Below are positions 8,710 through 16,909 of a stretch of DNA of 64,000 nucleotides, piece by piece. Source of the stretch: Treponema ruminis (lineage in GTDB: Bacteria > Spirochaetota > Spirochaetia > Treponematales > Treponemataceae); NCBI GenBank assembly GCA_017161305.1, contig CP031518.1, positions 1,116,001 through 1,180,000 on the forward strand, given 5' to 3'. Numbering within the stretch: position 1 is the stretch's first letter; each line of letters opens with the position of its first letter. The notes beneath the pieces were generated by a model. That model saw only the letters and a program-made list of their open reading frames with translations. It did no database searches and was not told where the DNA came from. The position numbers and the translations under genes were made by a program.

Positions 8710-10086
8710 ATGAAGTTAAAAAAGTTTCTAAGTTTTTCTGCATTTTCTCTTGTTTTTTCTTTGCAGATTTCGCCTCTTTTTGCACAAAGTGACTCTGACT
8801 TTGATGATGTTGATTCGCTTTTTGAAACTTCAGAGGATTCTGAAAGTGCAATTGTAACCTCAGATTCTGCTGACGGAACGAATTACAACATTCAGCTTGG
8901 TTCCCTGGAATTCCCGATTGAAATTTCCGGCAATATGAACACGGAGCTTGGCGGTGCTTTTATCAGGGAAGATCAGGTCAACGACGCTACTTTTTATTTT
9001 GACTTCAAAAACTACATTTATTTCATAACCCGGCCGGATAAGTACCTCACATTGAGGGGAACCCTTAAAACGACCATGCCCAAAGACAGCTCGGATACGG
9101 CCCAGGAGCAGAGCAATCATCTCCTCTACATTTATGAGATGTATTTTGACTATCTGGTGCTTGATCACTTATATATTACCGCCGGCAAAAAAAAATCTGT
9201 CTGGGGCAACATCAGGCTCTTTTCTGATTACTATGACGAAAAGGAAAACATCACTACTACTGACAATAACCAGACCAGTGACGTGATTGACAACAATGTC
9301 TACGATGCCCAGTACACCAATGTCCTTTATGACTCGCGCGAGTATATTTCCGGCATCATAAAAATTCCTTTCTGGAATCATACTTTCACGGCTTTGGCCA
9401 TGTATAATGATGAAACTAACGTCAGCTCAACAAAGACCGAGAACATGTCCCTTGCGGCAAGCCTTGAGTTGATTTTTTTCAATACCTCGATAAATTTCTT
9501 TGGCCGCCGCTTTAAGCTTAAGGAGACTGAAGAGAGCAGGACTTCTTCTACGACTCAGCTTCCGATTGTCGGAATGGAACTAAAGCGTACTCTTTTCAAT
9601 TTTGATGTTTACGGTCAGTCGATTGCCAGGGTTCAGGACGGAACCAGGGCAAAAGAAATCTTTAATTCAAATTTTCAGGATCTTTCTACATTCAACCGAA
9701 TTGTATCGACTGTCGGAACTTACCGCATGTGGACTGAGCATATGCCGTATTTTGGATTTAACATTGAATTCCAGAATATTTACAAGCCAAATCCATCCGC
9801 AACAGAAAATTATTTCACAAACCGCATGGCCCTGCAAGTTGGAATGGCAAAGCTTGGCCCGGACAGGAACATAAAGCCTGCAATTCAGTGGAACCACAAC
9901 TTTACTGATCATTCCGGTTTTATTAAGCCCGGTATTATCTTTTCGAGAGTCCTTCCTCACTGTGACTGGAAAATCGGTGCGAAATATGAATACGGTAAGG
10001 TCAGCATTGATCCAGAGACAGGTGAGCAGCATAAATACACTAAGCTCACTGCCGGAACTTACATAACAATCAATCTTGATTACTAG
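8710..10086 (+). CDS. Predicted outer-membrane beta-barrel protein, unknown function
   Basis: About 458 residues with a signal peptide (to about SPLFAQ), then an acidic low-complexity stretch (DSDFDDVDSLFETSEDSES). A long series of amphipathic strands rich in Y, F and T follows and ends in an aromatic residue (ITINLDY), the usual C-terminal signature of barrel proteins inserted by BamA. I chose the ATG at 8710; a GTG at 8707 is equally possible. It starts 5 nt after the LolA-like gene and lacks its own ribosome-binding site, so it is probably coupled. No specific family was recognised. Context suggests an outer-membrane partner or cargo of the upstream transport proteins. Confidence 0.75.
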   Translation: MKLKKFLSFSAFSLVFSLQISPLFAQSDSDFDDVDSLFETSEDSESAIVTSDSADGTNYNIQLGSLEFPIEISGNMNTELGGAFIREDQVNDATFYFDFKNYIYFITRPDKYLTLRGTLKTTMPKDSSDTAQEQSNHLLYIYEMYFDYLVLDHLYITAGKKKSVWGNIRLFSDYYDEKENITTTDNNQTSDVIDNNVYDAQYTNVLYDSREYISGIIKIPFWNHTFTALAMYNDETNVSSTKTENMSLAASLELIFFNTSINFFGRRFKLKETEESRTSSTTQLPIVGMELKRTLFNFDVYGQSIARVQDGTRAKEIFNSNFQDLSTFNRIVSTVGTYRMWTEHMPYFGFNIEFQNIYKPNPSATENYFTNRMALQVGMAKLGPDRNIKPAIQWNHNFTDHSGFIKPGIIFSRVLPHCDWKIGAKYEYGKVSIDPETGEQHKYTKLTAGTYITINLDY

Positions 10087-10109
10087 AGACTATTTTTTAG
10101 CGGGATTTT

Positions 10110-10835
10110 TTATTCCTGAATCTTTCCGTCTCGGATTTTGATTACATGGTCGCTCAGGGCTACGATTTTTGCGTCGTGGGTTGAGAATACGAAAGTCGTT
10201 TTGAGTTCCTGATTGAGTTTTTTCATTAATTCAAGAATCTGGTCTCCGTTTTTTGAGTCCAGGTTGGCTGTAGGCTCGTCGGCAAGAATTACCGGTGCCT
10301 TTGTGACGAGGGCGCGGGCAATTGCAACACGCTGGCGCTGACCGCCTGAAAGCTCAGAAGGCTTGTGGTTGCGCCAGTCAGAAAGGCCTACTGTTTCCAA
10401 AAGGAATTCTATCCATTCACGTTTTTCTGAGGCCGAAAGGCTTGTGCTTGCTGGAGAAGGGCCAAGAGTGAGCGGAAATTCAATGTTCTCCCATACGTTG
10501 AGGACGGGAATGAGGTTGAAGGTCTGGAAAATGAATCCGAGATGGCTTCTGCGGAGTTCCGTGAGCTTTGAGTCGATTTTAAAGGGCACTTTCTTTGATT
10601 TTTCCAAATCGATTCCCTTGTAGACGTCAGTGCCTTCAAGAATAATTGAACCTGAATTTGGCAAATCGATGAGGCCGATCATATTGAGTAGGGTTGACTT
10701 GCCCGAGCCTGAAGGACCTGAAAGGGCTGCGAATTCACCTTTTTCGATTTTAAAAGATGCGTTGTCAACAGCCTTAACCTGTACTTTTTCCATCTGATAA
10801 ATTTTGCTTACGTTCTTGAGTTCAATTACTGCCAT
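10110..10835 (-). CDS. ABC transporter ATP-binding protein, LolD/MacB type
   Basis: The 241-residue ATPase shows Walker A GPSGSGKST, a Q-loop region IFQTFNLIP, signature LSGGQRQR, Walker B VILADEPTANLD and the switch histidine in FVFSTHD. Sequence style is that of LolD/MacB/FtsE cassettes that pair with FtsX-type permeases. I start at the ATG at 10835 (MAVIELKNVSKIYQ), not at the longer upstream option, because a promoter with TATAAT ends 7 nt before it. The gene converges on the permease operon from the other strand, an odd arrangement for a LolCDE-like set; pairing with the two permeases is inferred. Confidence 0.88.
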   Translation of the reverse strand: MAVIELKNVSKIYQMEKVQVKAVDNASFKIEKGEFAALSGPSGSGKSTLLNMIGLIDLPNSGSIILEGTDVYKGIDLEKSKKVPFKIDSKLTELRRSHLGFIFQTFNLIPVLNVWENIEFPLTLGPSPASTSLSASEKREWIEFLLETVGLSDWRNHKPSELSGGQRQRVAIARALVTKAPVILADEPTANLDSKNGDQILELMKKLNQELKTTFVFSTHDAKIVALSDHVIKIRDGKIQE

Positions 10836-10842
10836 AGTATGA

Positions 10843-10871
10843 ATTATACAAAATTTTTCCCCATTGCACAA
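10843..10871 (-). promoter_or_regulatory. Promoter of the LolD-like ATPase gene
   Basis: On the minus strand -35 TTGTGC (10871-10866), a 17-nt spacer and -10 TATAAT (10848-10843) are followed after 7 nt by the ATG at 10835. The -35 box directly abuts the -35 of the divergent rfbA promoter. Confidence 0.65.
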
Positions 10872-10900
10872 TTGAAAAAGAATTTATTATGGCTTAGAAT
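10872..10900 (+). promoter_or_regulatory. Promoter of the rfb (dTDP-rhamnose) operon
   Basis: A -35 TTGAAA (10872-10877), a 17-nt spacer and a -10 TAGAAT (10895-10900) precede the rfbA ATG by 8 nt. The predicted start site lies within 2 nt of the ATG. No ribosome-binding site is present. Confidence 0.65.
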
Positions 10901-10908
10901 AAGCGGAT

Positions 10909-11784
10909 ATGAAAGGAATTATTCTTGCCGGTGGTAGCGGCACTCGTCTTTATCCGATTACAAAGGCTGTATCAAAGCAGATTCTTCCGCTTTATGACAA
11001 GCCTATGATTTACTACCCATTGAGTTGTCTCATGCTTGCAGGTATCCGTGAAGTCCTTATTATTTCAACTCCACGGGATATTTCTCTTTTCAAAGAACTT
11101 TTTGGTGATGGAAAATGGCTTGGAATGAGCTTTGAATATGCCGTTCAGGACAAGCCTCGAGGTTTAGCCGATGCATTCATCGTCGGTAAGGATTTTATCG
11201 GGAACGATGACGTTGCACTTGTTTTGGGTGACAATATTTTCTATGGACAGAGCTTTACCCAGACCCTCAAAAATGCCCGAAAAAAGATTGAGTCAAAAGC
11301 CAGTGAAGCCGTAATTTTCGGTTACATGGTAAAAGATCCGACAGCCTATGGTGTCGTAGAGTTTGATGATACGGGAAAGGTTCTCGGAATCGAAGAAAAG
11401 CCAAAGGAGCCAAAGTCGAACTATGCGGTTCCAGGCCTTTATTTCTATAACAATGAAGTCGTAAAAATCGCAAGTGAAGTAAAACCTTCTGCCCGTGGTG
11501 AAATCGAAATCACGGCCGTAAACAACGCATATCTTGAGCGCGGTTCACTTTCAGTCGAACTTCTTGGCCGAGGCATGGCATGGCTTGATACAGGCACTTA
11601 TGACGGTCTTCTGGAAGCAAGCAATTTCATCGCCACAATCGAAAAGCGTCAGGGAATGTACGTCAGCTGTATCGAAGAAATTGCATATGCAAACGGCTGG
11701 CTTTCTAAGGAAGAGCTTCTTGAACTTGCAGCCGGCTACAAAACTGACTACGGCACTTATCTGAAGTACATAGCAGAAAAATAA
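10909..11784 (+). CDS. rfbA: Glucose-1-phosphate thymidylyltransferase
   Basis: RfbA makes dTDP-glucose from dTTP and glucose 1-phosphate, the first step of dTDP-L-rhamnose synthesis. The 291 residues match the family length. The N-terminal nucleotide-binding loop [16 protein letters not shown], the PMIYYPLS segment and LGDNIFYG (catalytic metal-binding aspartate) are all present, with [10 protein letters not shown] and WLDTGT further on. It heads the operon rfbA-rfbC-rfbB-rfbD. A short direct repeat of ACACAGAT lies in the 34-nt gap before rfbC. Confidence 0.97.
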   Translation: MKGIILAGGSGTRLYPITKAVSKQILPLYDKPMIYYPLSCLMLAGIREVLIISTPRDISLFKELFGDGKWLGMSFEYAVQDKPRGLADAFIVGKDFIGNDDVALVLGDNIFYGQSFTQTLKNARKKIESKASEAVIFGYMVKDPTAYGVVEFDDTGKVLGIEEKPKEPKSNYAVPGLYFYNNEVVKIASEVKPSARGEIEITAVNNAYLERGSLSVELLGRGMAWLDTGTYDGLLEASNFIATIEKRQGMYVSCIEEIAYANGWLSKEELLELAAGYKTDYGTYLKYIAEK

Positions 11785-11787
11785 AAA

Positions 11788-11805
11788 ACACAGATAGACA
11801 CAGAT
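11788..11805. repeat. Direct repeat of ACACAGAT between rfbA and rfbC
   Basis: Two copies of ACACAGAT (11788-11795 and 11798-11805) are spaced by 10 nt. The same 8-mer, with similar spacing, builds the nested inverted repeat at 34311-34383, so this is a half-element of a dispersed repeat. Confidence 0.6.
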
Positions 11806-11818
11806 TTTAGGATTTTGT

Positions 11819-12418
11819 ATGTTTGAATTTAATAAATGCGTGACATCGGACGGAGCTGTATTTGAAGGTTTGTATGAGATTCAGCCTAAAGTTTTCGGTG
11901 ATGCACGCGGATATTTTTTTGAAGTTTATTCTGAGAGAGATTTTTTTGAGGCAGGACTCAAAATGAAGTTCGTGCAGGACAATCAGTCTTCTTCAAGCAG
12001 GGGCGTACTCCGCGGACTTCATTTCCAGACACAGCACCCGCAGGGAAAACTTGTTCGTGCCGTTTCAGGAAAAGTTTACGATGTAGCAGTCGACCTTCGT
12101 AAAGGTTCTGCCACATTCGGAAAATACTACGGAGTTGTCCTTGATTCAGAAAAACAGAATCAGTTCTACATTCCGCAGGGCTTTGCACACGGTTTCTATG
12201 TTCTTTCAGAATCAGCCGTATTTGCCTATAAATGCACAGATTTTTACGACCCGAAAGGCGAGGGCGGCTTAATGTGGAATGATCCGAGCATCGGAATTGA
12301 CTGGAAGAGCGTGGCTCCTGAAATCGAGCCGCTCCTTTCAGAAAAAGACGGAAAACACCCGCAGTTCGATAAAAATGCGGAATATTTTGACCTTAATGGA
12401 AAATGGATGGGAAAATAA
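11819..12418 (+). CDS. rfbC: dTDP-4-dehydrorhamnose 3,5-epimerase
   Basis: RfbC epimerises C3 and C5 of dTDP-4-keto-6-deoxyglucose. The 199-residue cupin has the family landmarks: QPKVFGDARGYFFE, DNQSSSSRGVLRGLHFQ with the catalytic histidine, and FYIPQGFAHGF. The catalytic base pair (His in RGLHFQ and an Asp in DVAVDLRKGS) is visible. The stop is directly followed by rfbB with no gap. Confidence 0.96.
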   Translation: MFEFNKCVTSDGAVFEGLYEIQPKVFGDARGYFFEVYSERDFFEAGLKMKFVQDNQSSSSRGVLRGLHFQTQHPQGKLVRAVSGKVYDVAVDLRKGSATFGKYYGVVLDSEKQNQFYIPQGFAHGFYVLSESAVFAYKCTDFYDPKGEGGLMWNDPSIGIDWKSVAPEIEPLLSEKDGKHPQFDKNAEYFDLNGKWMGK

Positions 12419-13558
12419 ATGGCAAGAAAATTAAACAATATACTTATTACCGGTGGTGCCGGCTTTATCGGATCTAACTTCATCAACTATCTCTTCGGAC
12501 TCAGTGCTACTGGCTCTAAAGAATTCATGGATTCAGGATTTAAGGGCAAAATCGTAAACGTTGACTGCCTTACTTATGCCGGAAACCTCGAAAACCTTTC
12601 AATGGTTGAGGAAAAATTCGGCAAAGGCGTTTCTGAAAGTGAAAGACGCTATTTCTTTGAGAAGGTTGACATCTGTGACCGCAGTGAGATTGAGCGAATC
12701 TTCAAGCAGTACGATATCGATACTGTAATTCACTTTGCGGCAGAAAGCCATGTTGACCGTTCTATTTTGGGACCAGAGGCTTTTATCAAGACAAACGTAA
12801 TGGGAACATTCACGCTTCTTGACGTTGCAAGAAATTACTGGGGAATTTCCCTTGACAAGCAGCGTGATGACGTTCTTTTCCATCACATTTCAACCGACGA
12901 GGTTTACGGTTCACTTGGCGAAACTGGATATTTCACTGAGACAACTCCTTACGATCCTCGCTCACCTTATTCTTCTTCAAAGGCAAGCTCAGACCACATC
13001 GTAATGGCTTACTATCACACTTACGGTCTTCCAATTACTCTTTCAAACTGTACAAACAACTACGGACCTTATCAGTTCCCGGAAAAACTTTTGCCTCTCA
13101 TGATTTCAAACATCCGTGACGGAAAGAACCTTCCTGTTTACGGCGAAGGCAAAAACATCCGCGACTGGATTTATGTCGAGGACCACAACCGTGCCGTCTG
13201 GCAGATTGTCAACTCAGGAATTACAGGTGAAAAATACAACATCGGCGGCGAAAACGAATGGCAGAACATCAAGCTGCTTCACAAAGTCATTGAGCTTACC
13301 GCTCCAAAAGTTGAAAAAACAGCGGATGATGTTGAAAAAACAATCGTTCATGTAAAGGACCGCCCAGGTCACGATGCCCGCTACGCAATCGACTGCACTA
13401 AAATCAAGAAAGAACTCGGCTGGGAGCGCAAGATGACCTTCGAGCAGGGCCTCCAGCTCACAGTAAACTGGTACCTCGACCACAAGGAATGGGTAGACCA
13501 CATCCTTTCCGGCGAATACAAAAACTGGATCAACGCAAATTACGGTGATAGAAAATAA
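12419..13558 (+). CDS. rfbB: dTDP-glucose 4,6-dehydratase
   Basis: This extended short-chain dehydrogenase removes water from dTDP-glucose using bound NAD. It has the NAD motif ITGGAGFIGSNF near residue 10, the HFAAESHVDRS segment, and ISTDEVYGSLGE with the catalytic Asp-Glu pair. The Tyr-x3-Lys motif is present as YSSSKASSDH. At 379 residues it is slightly longer than the roughly 350 usual. It has no intergenic space on either side: it starts right after rfbC, and its stop overlaps the rfbD ATG by 1 nt. Confidence 0.97.
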   Translation: MARKLNNILITGGAGFIGSNFINYLFGLSATGSKEFMDSGFKGKIVNVDCLTYAGNLENLSMVEEKFGKGVSESERRYFFEKVDICDRSEIERIFKQYDIDTVIHFAAESHVDRSILGPEAFIKTNVMGTFTLLDVARNYWGISLDKQRDDVLFHHISTDEVYGSLGETGYFTETTPYDPRSPYSSSKASSDHIVMAYYHTYGLPITLSNCTNNYGPYQFPEKLLPLMISNIRDGKNLPVYGEGKNIRDWIYVEDHNRAVWQIVNSGITGEKYNIGGENEWQNIKLLHKVIELTAPKVEKTADDVEKTIVHVKDRPGHDARYAIDCTKIKKELGWERKMTFEQGLQLTVNWYLDHKEWVDHILSGEYKNWINANYGDRK

Positions 13559-14454
13559 TGGTTTGGGTTATTGGAAATAAGGGGATGCTCGGCACTCAGA
13601 TTTGCCGAACCCTTAAAGAAAATAAAATTGAATGTACAGGAACTGACTGCGACGTCAGTATCCTTGATTTTTCAGCTCTGGAAGGATTTGCCTCGGGTAA
13701 AGATATCTCCTTCATCGTAAACTGCGCTGCTTACACTGCTGTTGACAAGGCGGAAAGCGACGTAGATTTTGCCCGAGCCTTAAATGCAGATGGACCTCGT
13801 AACATTGCCAGACTTGCAAAAAAAATCGGGGTTCCTTTCCTTCATATTTCTACAGACTATGTTTTCGATGGAAGTGCTTCTTCTCCGATTTCAGAAGATG
13901 CTCCAATTAAACCAATTGGGGTTTACGGCGAAACAAAGGCTGAGGGAGAGAAATCTGTTCAGGAAGAGACCGGCGATTTCTACATTCTTCGAACTGCATG
14001 GCTTTATGGATGGAGCGGAAAGAATTTCGTATACACGATGATCCGCGCCATGAACATGCGTGACAGTGTAAAGGTCGTAAATGATCAGAGGGGAACGCCT
14101 ACAAACTGTGTAACTCTTGCTTCTGTGATTTTAAAAATCATTGAAAATCGCCTGGCGGGAAAAAATGTTCCTAACGGAATTTATCATGTCACTGACTTGG
14201 GTGAAATCACATGGTTTGACTTTACTAATGAAATCAAAAAAGAGGCGGCTGATGCAGGTTTTCTTTTGAATAAAGATTGTGTTGTAAATCCTTGTGATAC
14301 AAGTGAATATCCGACACCGGCAAAAAGGCCTGCTTATTCAGTGCTCGACAAGTCAAAGATTCAGAAAACTCTGGGAATTAGCCTCCCGGACTGGAAGGAA
14401 AGCTTAAAGTCCTTCATAAATTCAGCACTCTTTGACAAGACTCGCATTGAATAG
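13558..14454 (+). CDS. rfbD: dTDP-4-dehydrorhamnose reductase
   Basis: RfbD performs the final NAD(P)H-dependent reduction to dTDP-L-rhamnose. The 298 residues include the N-terminal dinucleotide loop VIGNKGMLGTQ, the NCAAYTAVDKAE motif typical of RmlD, HISTDYVFDG, and the catalytic YGETKAEGE (Tyr-x3-Lys). The ATG overlaps the TAA of rfbB (TAATG). With this gene the pathway is complete, so the strain can make activated rhamnose for the surface polysaccharide genes at the left of the window. Confidence 0.97.
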   Translation: MVWVIGNKGMLGTQICRTLKENKIECTGTDCDVSILDFSALEGFASGKDISFIVNCAAYTAVDKAESDVDFARALNADGPRNIARLAKKIGVPFLHISTDYVFDGSASSPISEDAPIKPIGVYGETKAEGEKSVQEETGDFYILRTAWLYGWSGKNFVYTMIRAMNMRDSVKVVNDQRGTPTNCVTLASVILKIIENRLAGKNVPNGIYHVTDLGEITWFDFTNEIKKEAADAGFLLNKDCVVNPCDTSEYPTPAKRPAYSVLDKSKIQKTLGISLPDWKESLKSFINSALFDKTRIE

Positions 14455-14460
14455 TAGAAT
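14432..14460 (+). promoter_or_regulatory. Strong-consensus promoter inside the end of rfbD
   Basis: A perfect -35 TTGACA (14432-14437), a 17-nt spacer and -10 TAGAAT (14455-14460) are followed after 5 nt by the GTG start at 14466. The promoter overlaps the last codons of rfbD and would give a leaderless GTG transcript. Confidence 0.7.
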
Positions 14461-14465
14461 AAATT

Positions 14466-15701
14466 GTGTTTCTTGTTTTATTTATAACAGTTGTTTGTAT
14501 TTTTCTCTTTATTCGTATTCTGATTCTTTTTCAGACTCCGATTCAGTTTTTCAGCACAGGTCAGGACAAGGGCTTTAAATTCAGCGAAATTATCCTCCTC
14601 TGGAAGCTGGCAAAGGAAGCAGAGCTTGAAGAGCCTCTAAGCCTTTATGTTTCGGTTCCAACGCTCAACATGGCAATCTCAAAAATCGTCATGGATGCAA
14701 AGGCAAATGGCTCGGAAAGCCTTGATTCAACTCAGAATTTCATTTCAAAGCTCTACGAGTACCGCACCAAGATTGATTTGGAGCACGAAAATAAAAAGGG
14801 CCTCGAATCCACAAAATACCTGGAAAAAGGTCAGCGCCTCAGAATCATCCTCAAGGGAAAGGGCGTTTTTGCCTCGGAGATTTTGAGCGTAGGCTATGAA
14901 CTTATAATCAGGGTTCCGCTTCAGAAAAATGTCAAGGTAATCGAGGGCAGCGACTGGGTAACTCATGACGTCAGCGTTTACCTCTGGCGCAAGGGGGATG
15001 CAGGCTATGTCTTTGACACCCGCGTTACAAATTCCGGAGTATTCCAGGGGCAGAGCGTAATCTATCTTGCCCATACAAACCAGCTGGAAAGGGCACAGAA
15101 ACGCAAGTCTGTCCGGGCTGAGTGCCAGATTTACGCCCAGCTTTACTTCCTTGCCGATGAAATTCCAGATTATGATGCCGTTGAAATCGAGGACGGCTAT
15201 AAGTGTCTTTTGGAGGATATTTCAGAAGACGGTGCCATGATCCGCATCGGAGGCAAGGGCAAGCAGAATATTAAAATCAAGCTGCAGTTCGACATCGACG
15301 AAAGGCTTATCATTATGTTCGGTATTGTCCGGGCTGTAGAATACAATCAGGAATTAAATCAGTCACGACTCCATTTTGAATGCCTGCACATTGAAAAAGA
15401 AATGAAGAACAAGATTCTCGAATTTATCTATCGTGATCTTTCAGAAGAAAAGAAGGACGAGCTCACGGCCCTTGCCGAAGTTGAACAGGAAGGTCTTGAA
15501 AGCGGCGACATTAAGGAAGGAGACGCAGAACTCCCGGCTAGTGCAGAACCTCTTAATCCGGAGGAAATTCTTGATGAAGCAGCTGACAGCGAAGAGCCTG
15601 TTGATTCTTCAATTTTGTTCTCCGAAGAAAATGTTGATGAAAAGGCAGCCGAAGAAATGGCCAGTTTAGAGATTCCTTTCGAGAGCAGGAGCCTTGAGTG
15701 A
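14466..15701 (+). CDS. Membrane-anchored PilZ-domain protein
   Basis: The 411-residue protein starts at GTG with an N-terminal hydrophobic helix (FLVLFITVVCIFLFIRILI). A PilZ domain in the second half shows the c-di-GMP binding arginines in KRKSVRAEC (about residue 215) and the D-x-S-x-x-G motif as DISEDGAMI (about residue 257). The C-terminal 65 residues are acidic and low-complexity. By family it should bind cyclic di-GMP and alter motility or envelope functions; similar YcgR/FlgZ-like proteins act on flagellar motors. A strong promoter lies directly upstream. The next gene starts inside its stop (GTGA). Confidence 0.85.
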   Translation: MFLVLFITVVCIFLFIRILILFQTPIQFFSTGQDKGFKFSEIILLWKLAKEAELEEPLSLYVSVPTLNMAISKIVMDAKANGSESLDSTQNFISKLYEYRTKIDLEHENKKGLESTKYLEKGQRLRIILKGKGVFASEILSVGYELIIRVPLQKNVKVIEGSDWVTHDVSVYLWRKGDAGYVFDTRVTNSGVFQGQSVIYLAHTNQLERAQKRKSVRAECQIYAQLYFLADEIPDYDAVEIEDGYKCLLEDISEDGAMIRIGGKGKQNIKIKLQFDIDERLIIMFGIVRAVEYNQELNQSRLHFECLHIEKEMKNKILEFIYRDLSEEKKDELTALAEVEQEGLESGDIKEGDAELPASAEPLNPEEILDEAADSEEPVDSSILFSEENVDEKAAEEMASLEIPFESRSLE

Positions 15702-16909
15702 AAAATAAATTCATTCTTTCCCTTTTGATGTTTTTTTTCTCTCTTCAAATTTTTGCTTCAAGCTCACAAACCGAAAAAAACTTTATAAAAGCCAGCCTGT
15801 CTGAAAAAATAAAAATAATCGAAAACCTTAAGGAAAAGGATCTTGTTCCGGTCACTCAAAAAGCCCTTGATTTTTCAATCGAAAATGCGGCCATCTTAAA
15901 GGAGGACAAGGATTTGACAAGTCTTGCACTTGCCTGCGTCCTGGTTCTTCCGTCTGATCAGGAGTCGGCTAAAAACCTTACTTCTTCTGATTTGCAGCTC
16001 TTTTCCGAAAAATTCATGACGATTTTCAAATTGTTCAAGAATCCGGAACTCCGCCGGGCAATCATGAAGAATCTGGAGTTTTATTCAGGCAGCGACCAGT
16101 CCCTCACGGTTTCCTTCCTTAACGATTATCTTTCTTCCGCCTACAAGGCAAACGAAAGCGAAAAAAACATCCTTGAAGAAGCAATCATTACAATCGGTAA
16201 AATCGGTGACAACGAATCGCTTTCAATAATTTACAATGTCTGGGTTTCAAAGATTTGGGATAAGTATCATGACAGCATTGACGAAGCCCTTGTTTCATTG
16301 TCTCAGGATTCCTTTGGCGATGCGATCAGGATAATTTCCTCGTCAAAAATCGAAGATATTGCCCATTATTTCAAAATTTTGAAAAAATCTGATAAAATTT
16401 CTGAAAATTCTTTGTGCCAGATTGCCGAAAACGCACTTTTAATTGCAATTAATAATGTAGAGAATTTGAGCGCAAAAAGCAAAGATTCTGAAAAGGCGTT
16501 TGTAGGTTTTCAGCTTGATGCCCAGGAAGTTCTTACCGCACACAAGTGGTCTCATGCTTCTTCTGCAATCAACAGTAATATTCTGCTGGCAAAAAAAGCT
16601 TACGATAAAGGGACAATGGACGAAAAAGATTTTGTCAAACTGATTAAATCTTCTGTTCAAATCCCTTCGCACGACCTTGCACAGACTCTTACTGATATGC
16701 TCTCAGAGTGCAACGGCAAAGTAGAAAAGGCATCTTCTGATGCAAAGATCGAAATGCCTGCCAAGAGCGTTGTTCTTGCTCTGATTACTGCATTAGGAGA
16801 ATTGGGAGACAAAACTGCCTTTGATACGCTTCTTTCAGTGACTTATCTCTCATATCCGCTTGAAGTCGTTGACGAGGCCAAAAAGTCTCTCCAAGCTTTA
16901 AATTGGTAA
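15698..16909 (+). CDS. Exported HEAT-repeat-like protein, unknown function
   Basis: Starts at GTG overlapping the previous stop by 4 nt. The 403 residues begin with a signal peptide (to about LQIFASS) and continue as mostly alpha-helical sequence. Repeated segments such as EEAIITIGKIGDNESLSIIYNVW and LALITALGELGDKTAFDTLLSV look like HEAT/armadillo repeats, which serve as protein-binding scaffolds. No enzyme motif is visible. Co-transcription with the PilZ protein and the short ComEC is likely because the genes overlap. The function is unknown. Confidence 0.75.
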   Translation: MKNKFILSLLMFFFSLQIFASSSQTEKNFIKASLSEKIKIIENLKEKDLVPVTQKALDFSIENAAILKEDKDLTSLALACVLVLPSDQESAKNLTSSDLQLFSEKFMTIFKLFKNPELRRAIMKNLEFYSGSDQSLTVSFLNDYLSSAYKANESEKNILEEAIITIGKIGDNESLSIIYNVWVSKIWDKYHDSIDEALVSLSQDSFGDAIRIISSSKIEDIAHYFKILKKSDKISENSLCQIAENALLIAINNVENLSAKSKDSEKAFVGFQLDAQEVLTAHKWSHASSAINSNILLAKKAYDKGTMDEKDFVKLIKSSVQIPSHDLAQTLTDMLSECNGKVEKASSDAKIEMPAKSVVLALITALGELGDKTAFDTLLSVTYLSYPLEVVDEAKKSLQALNW

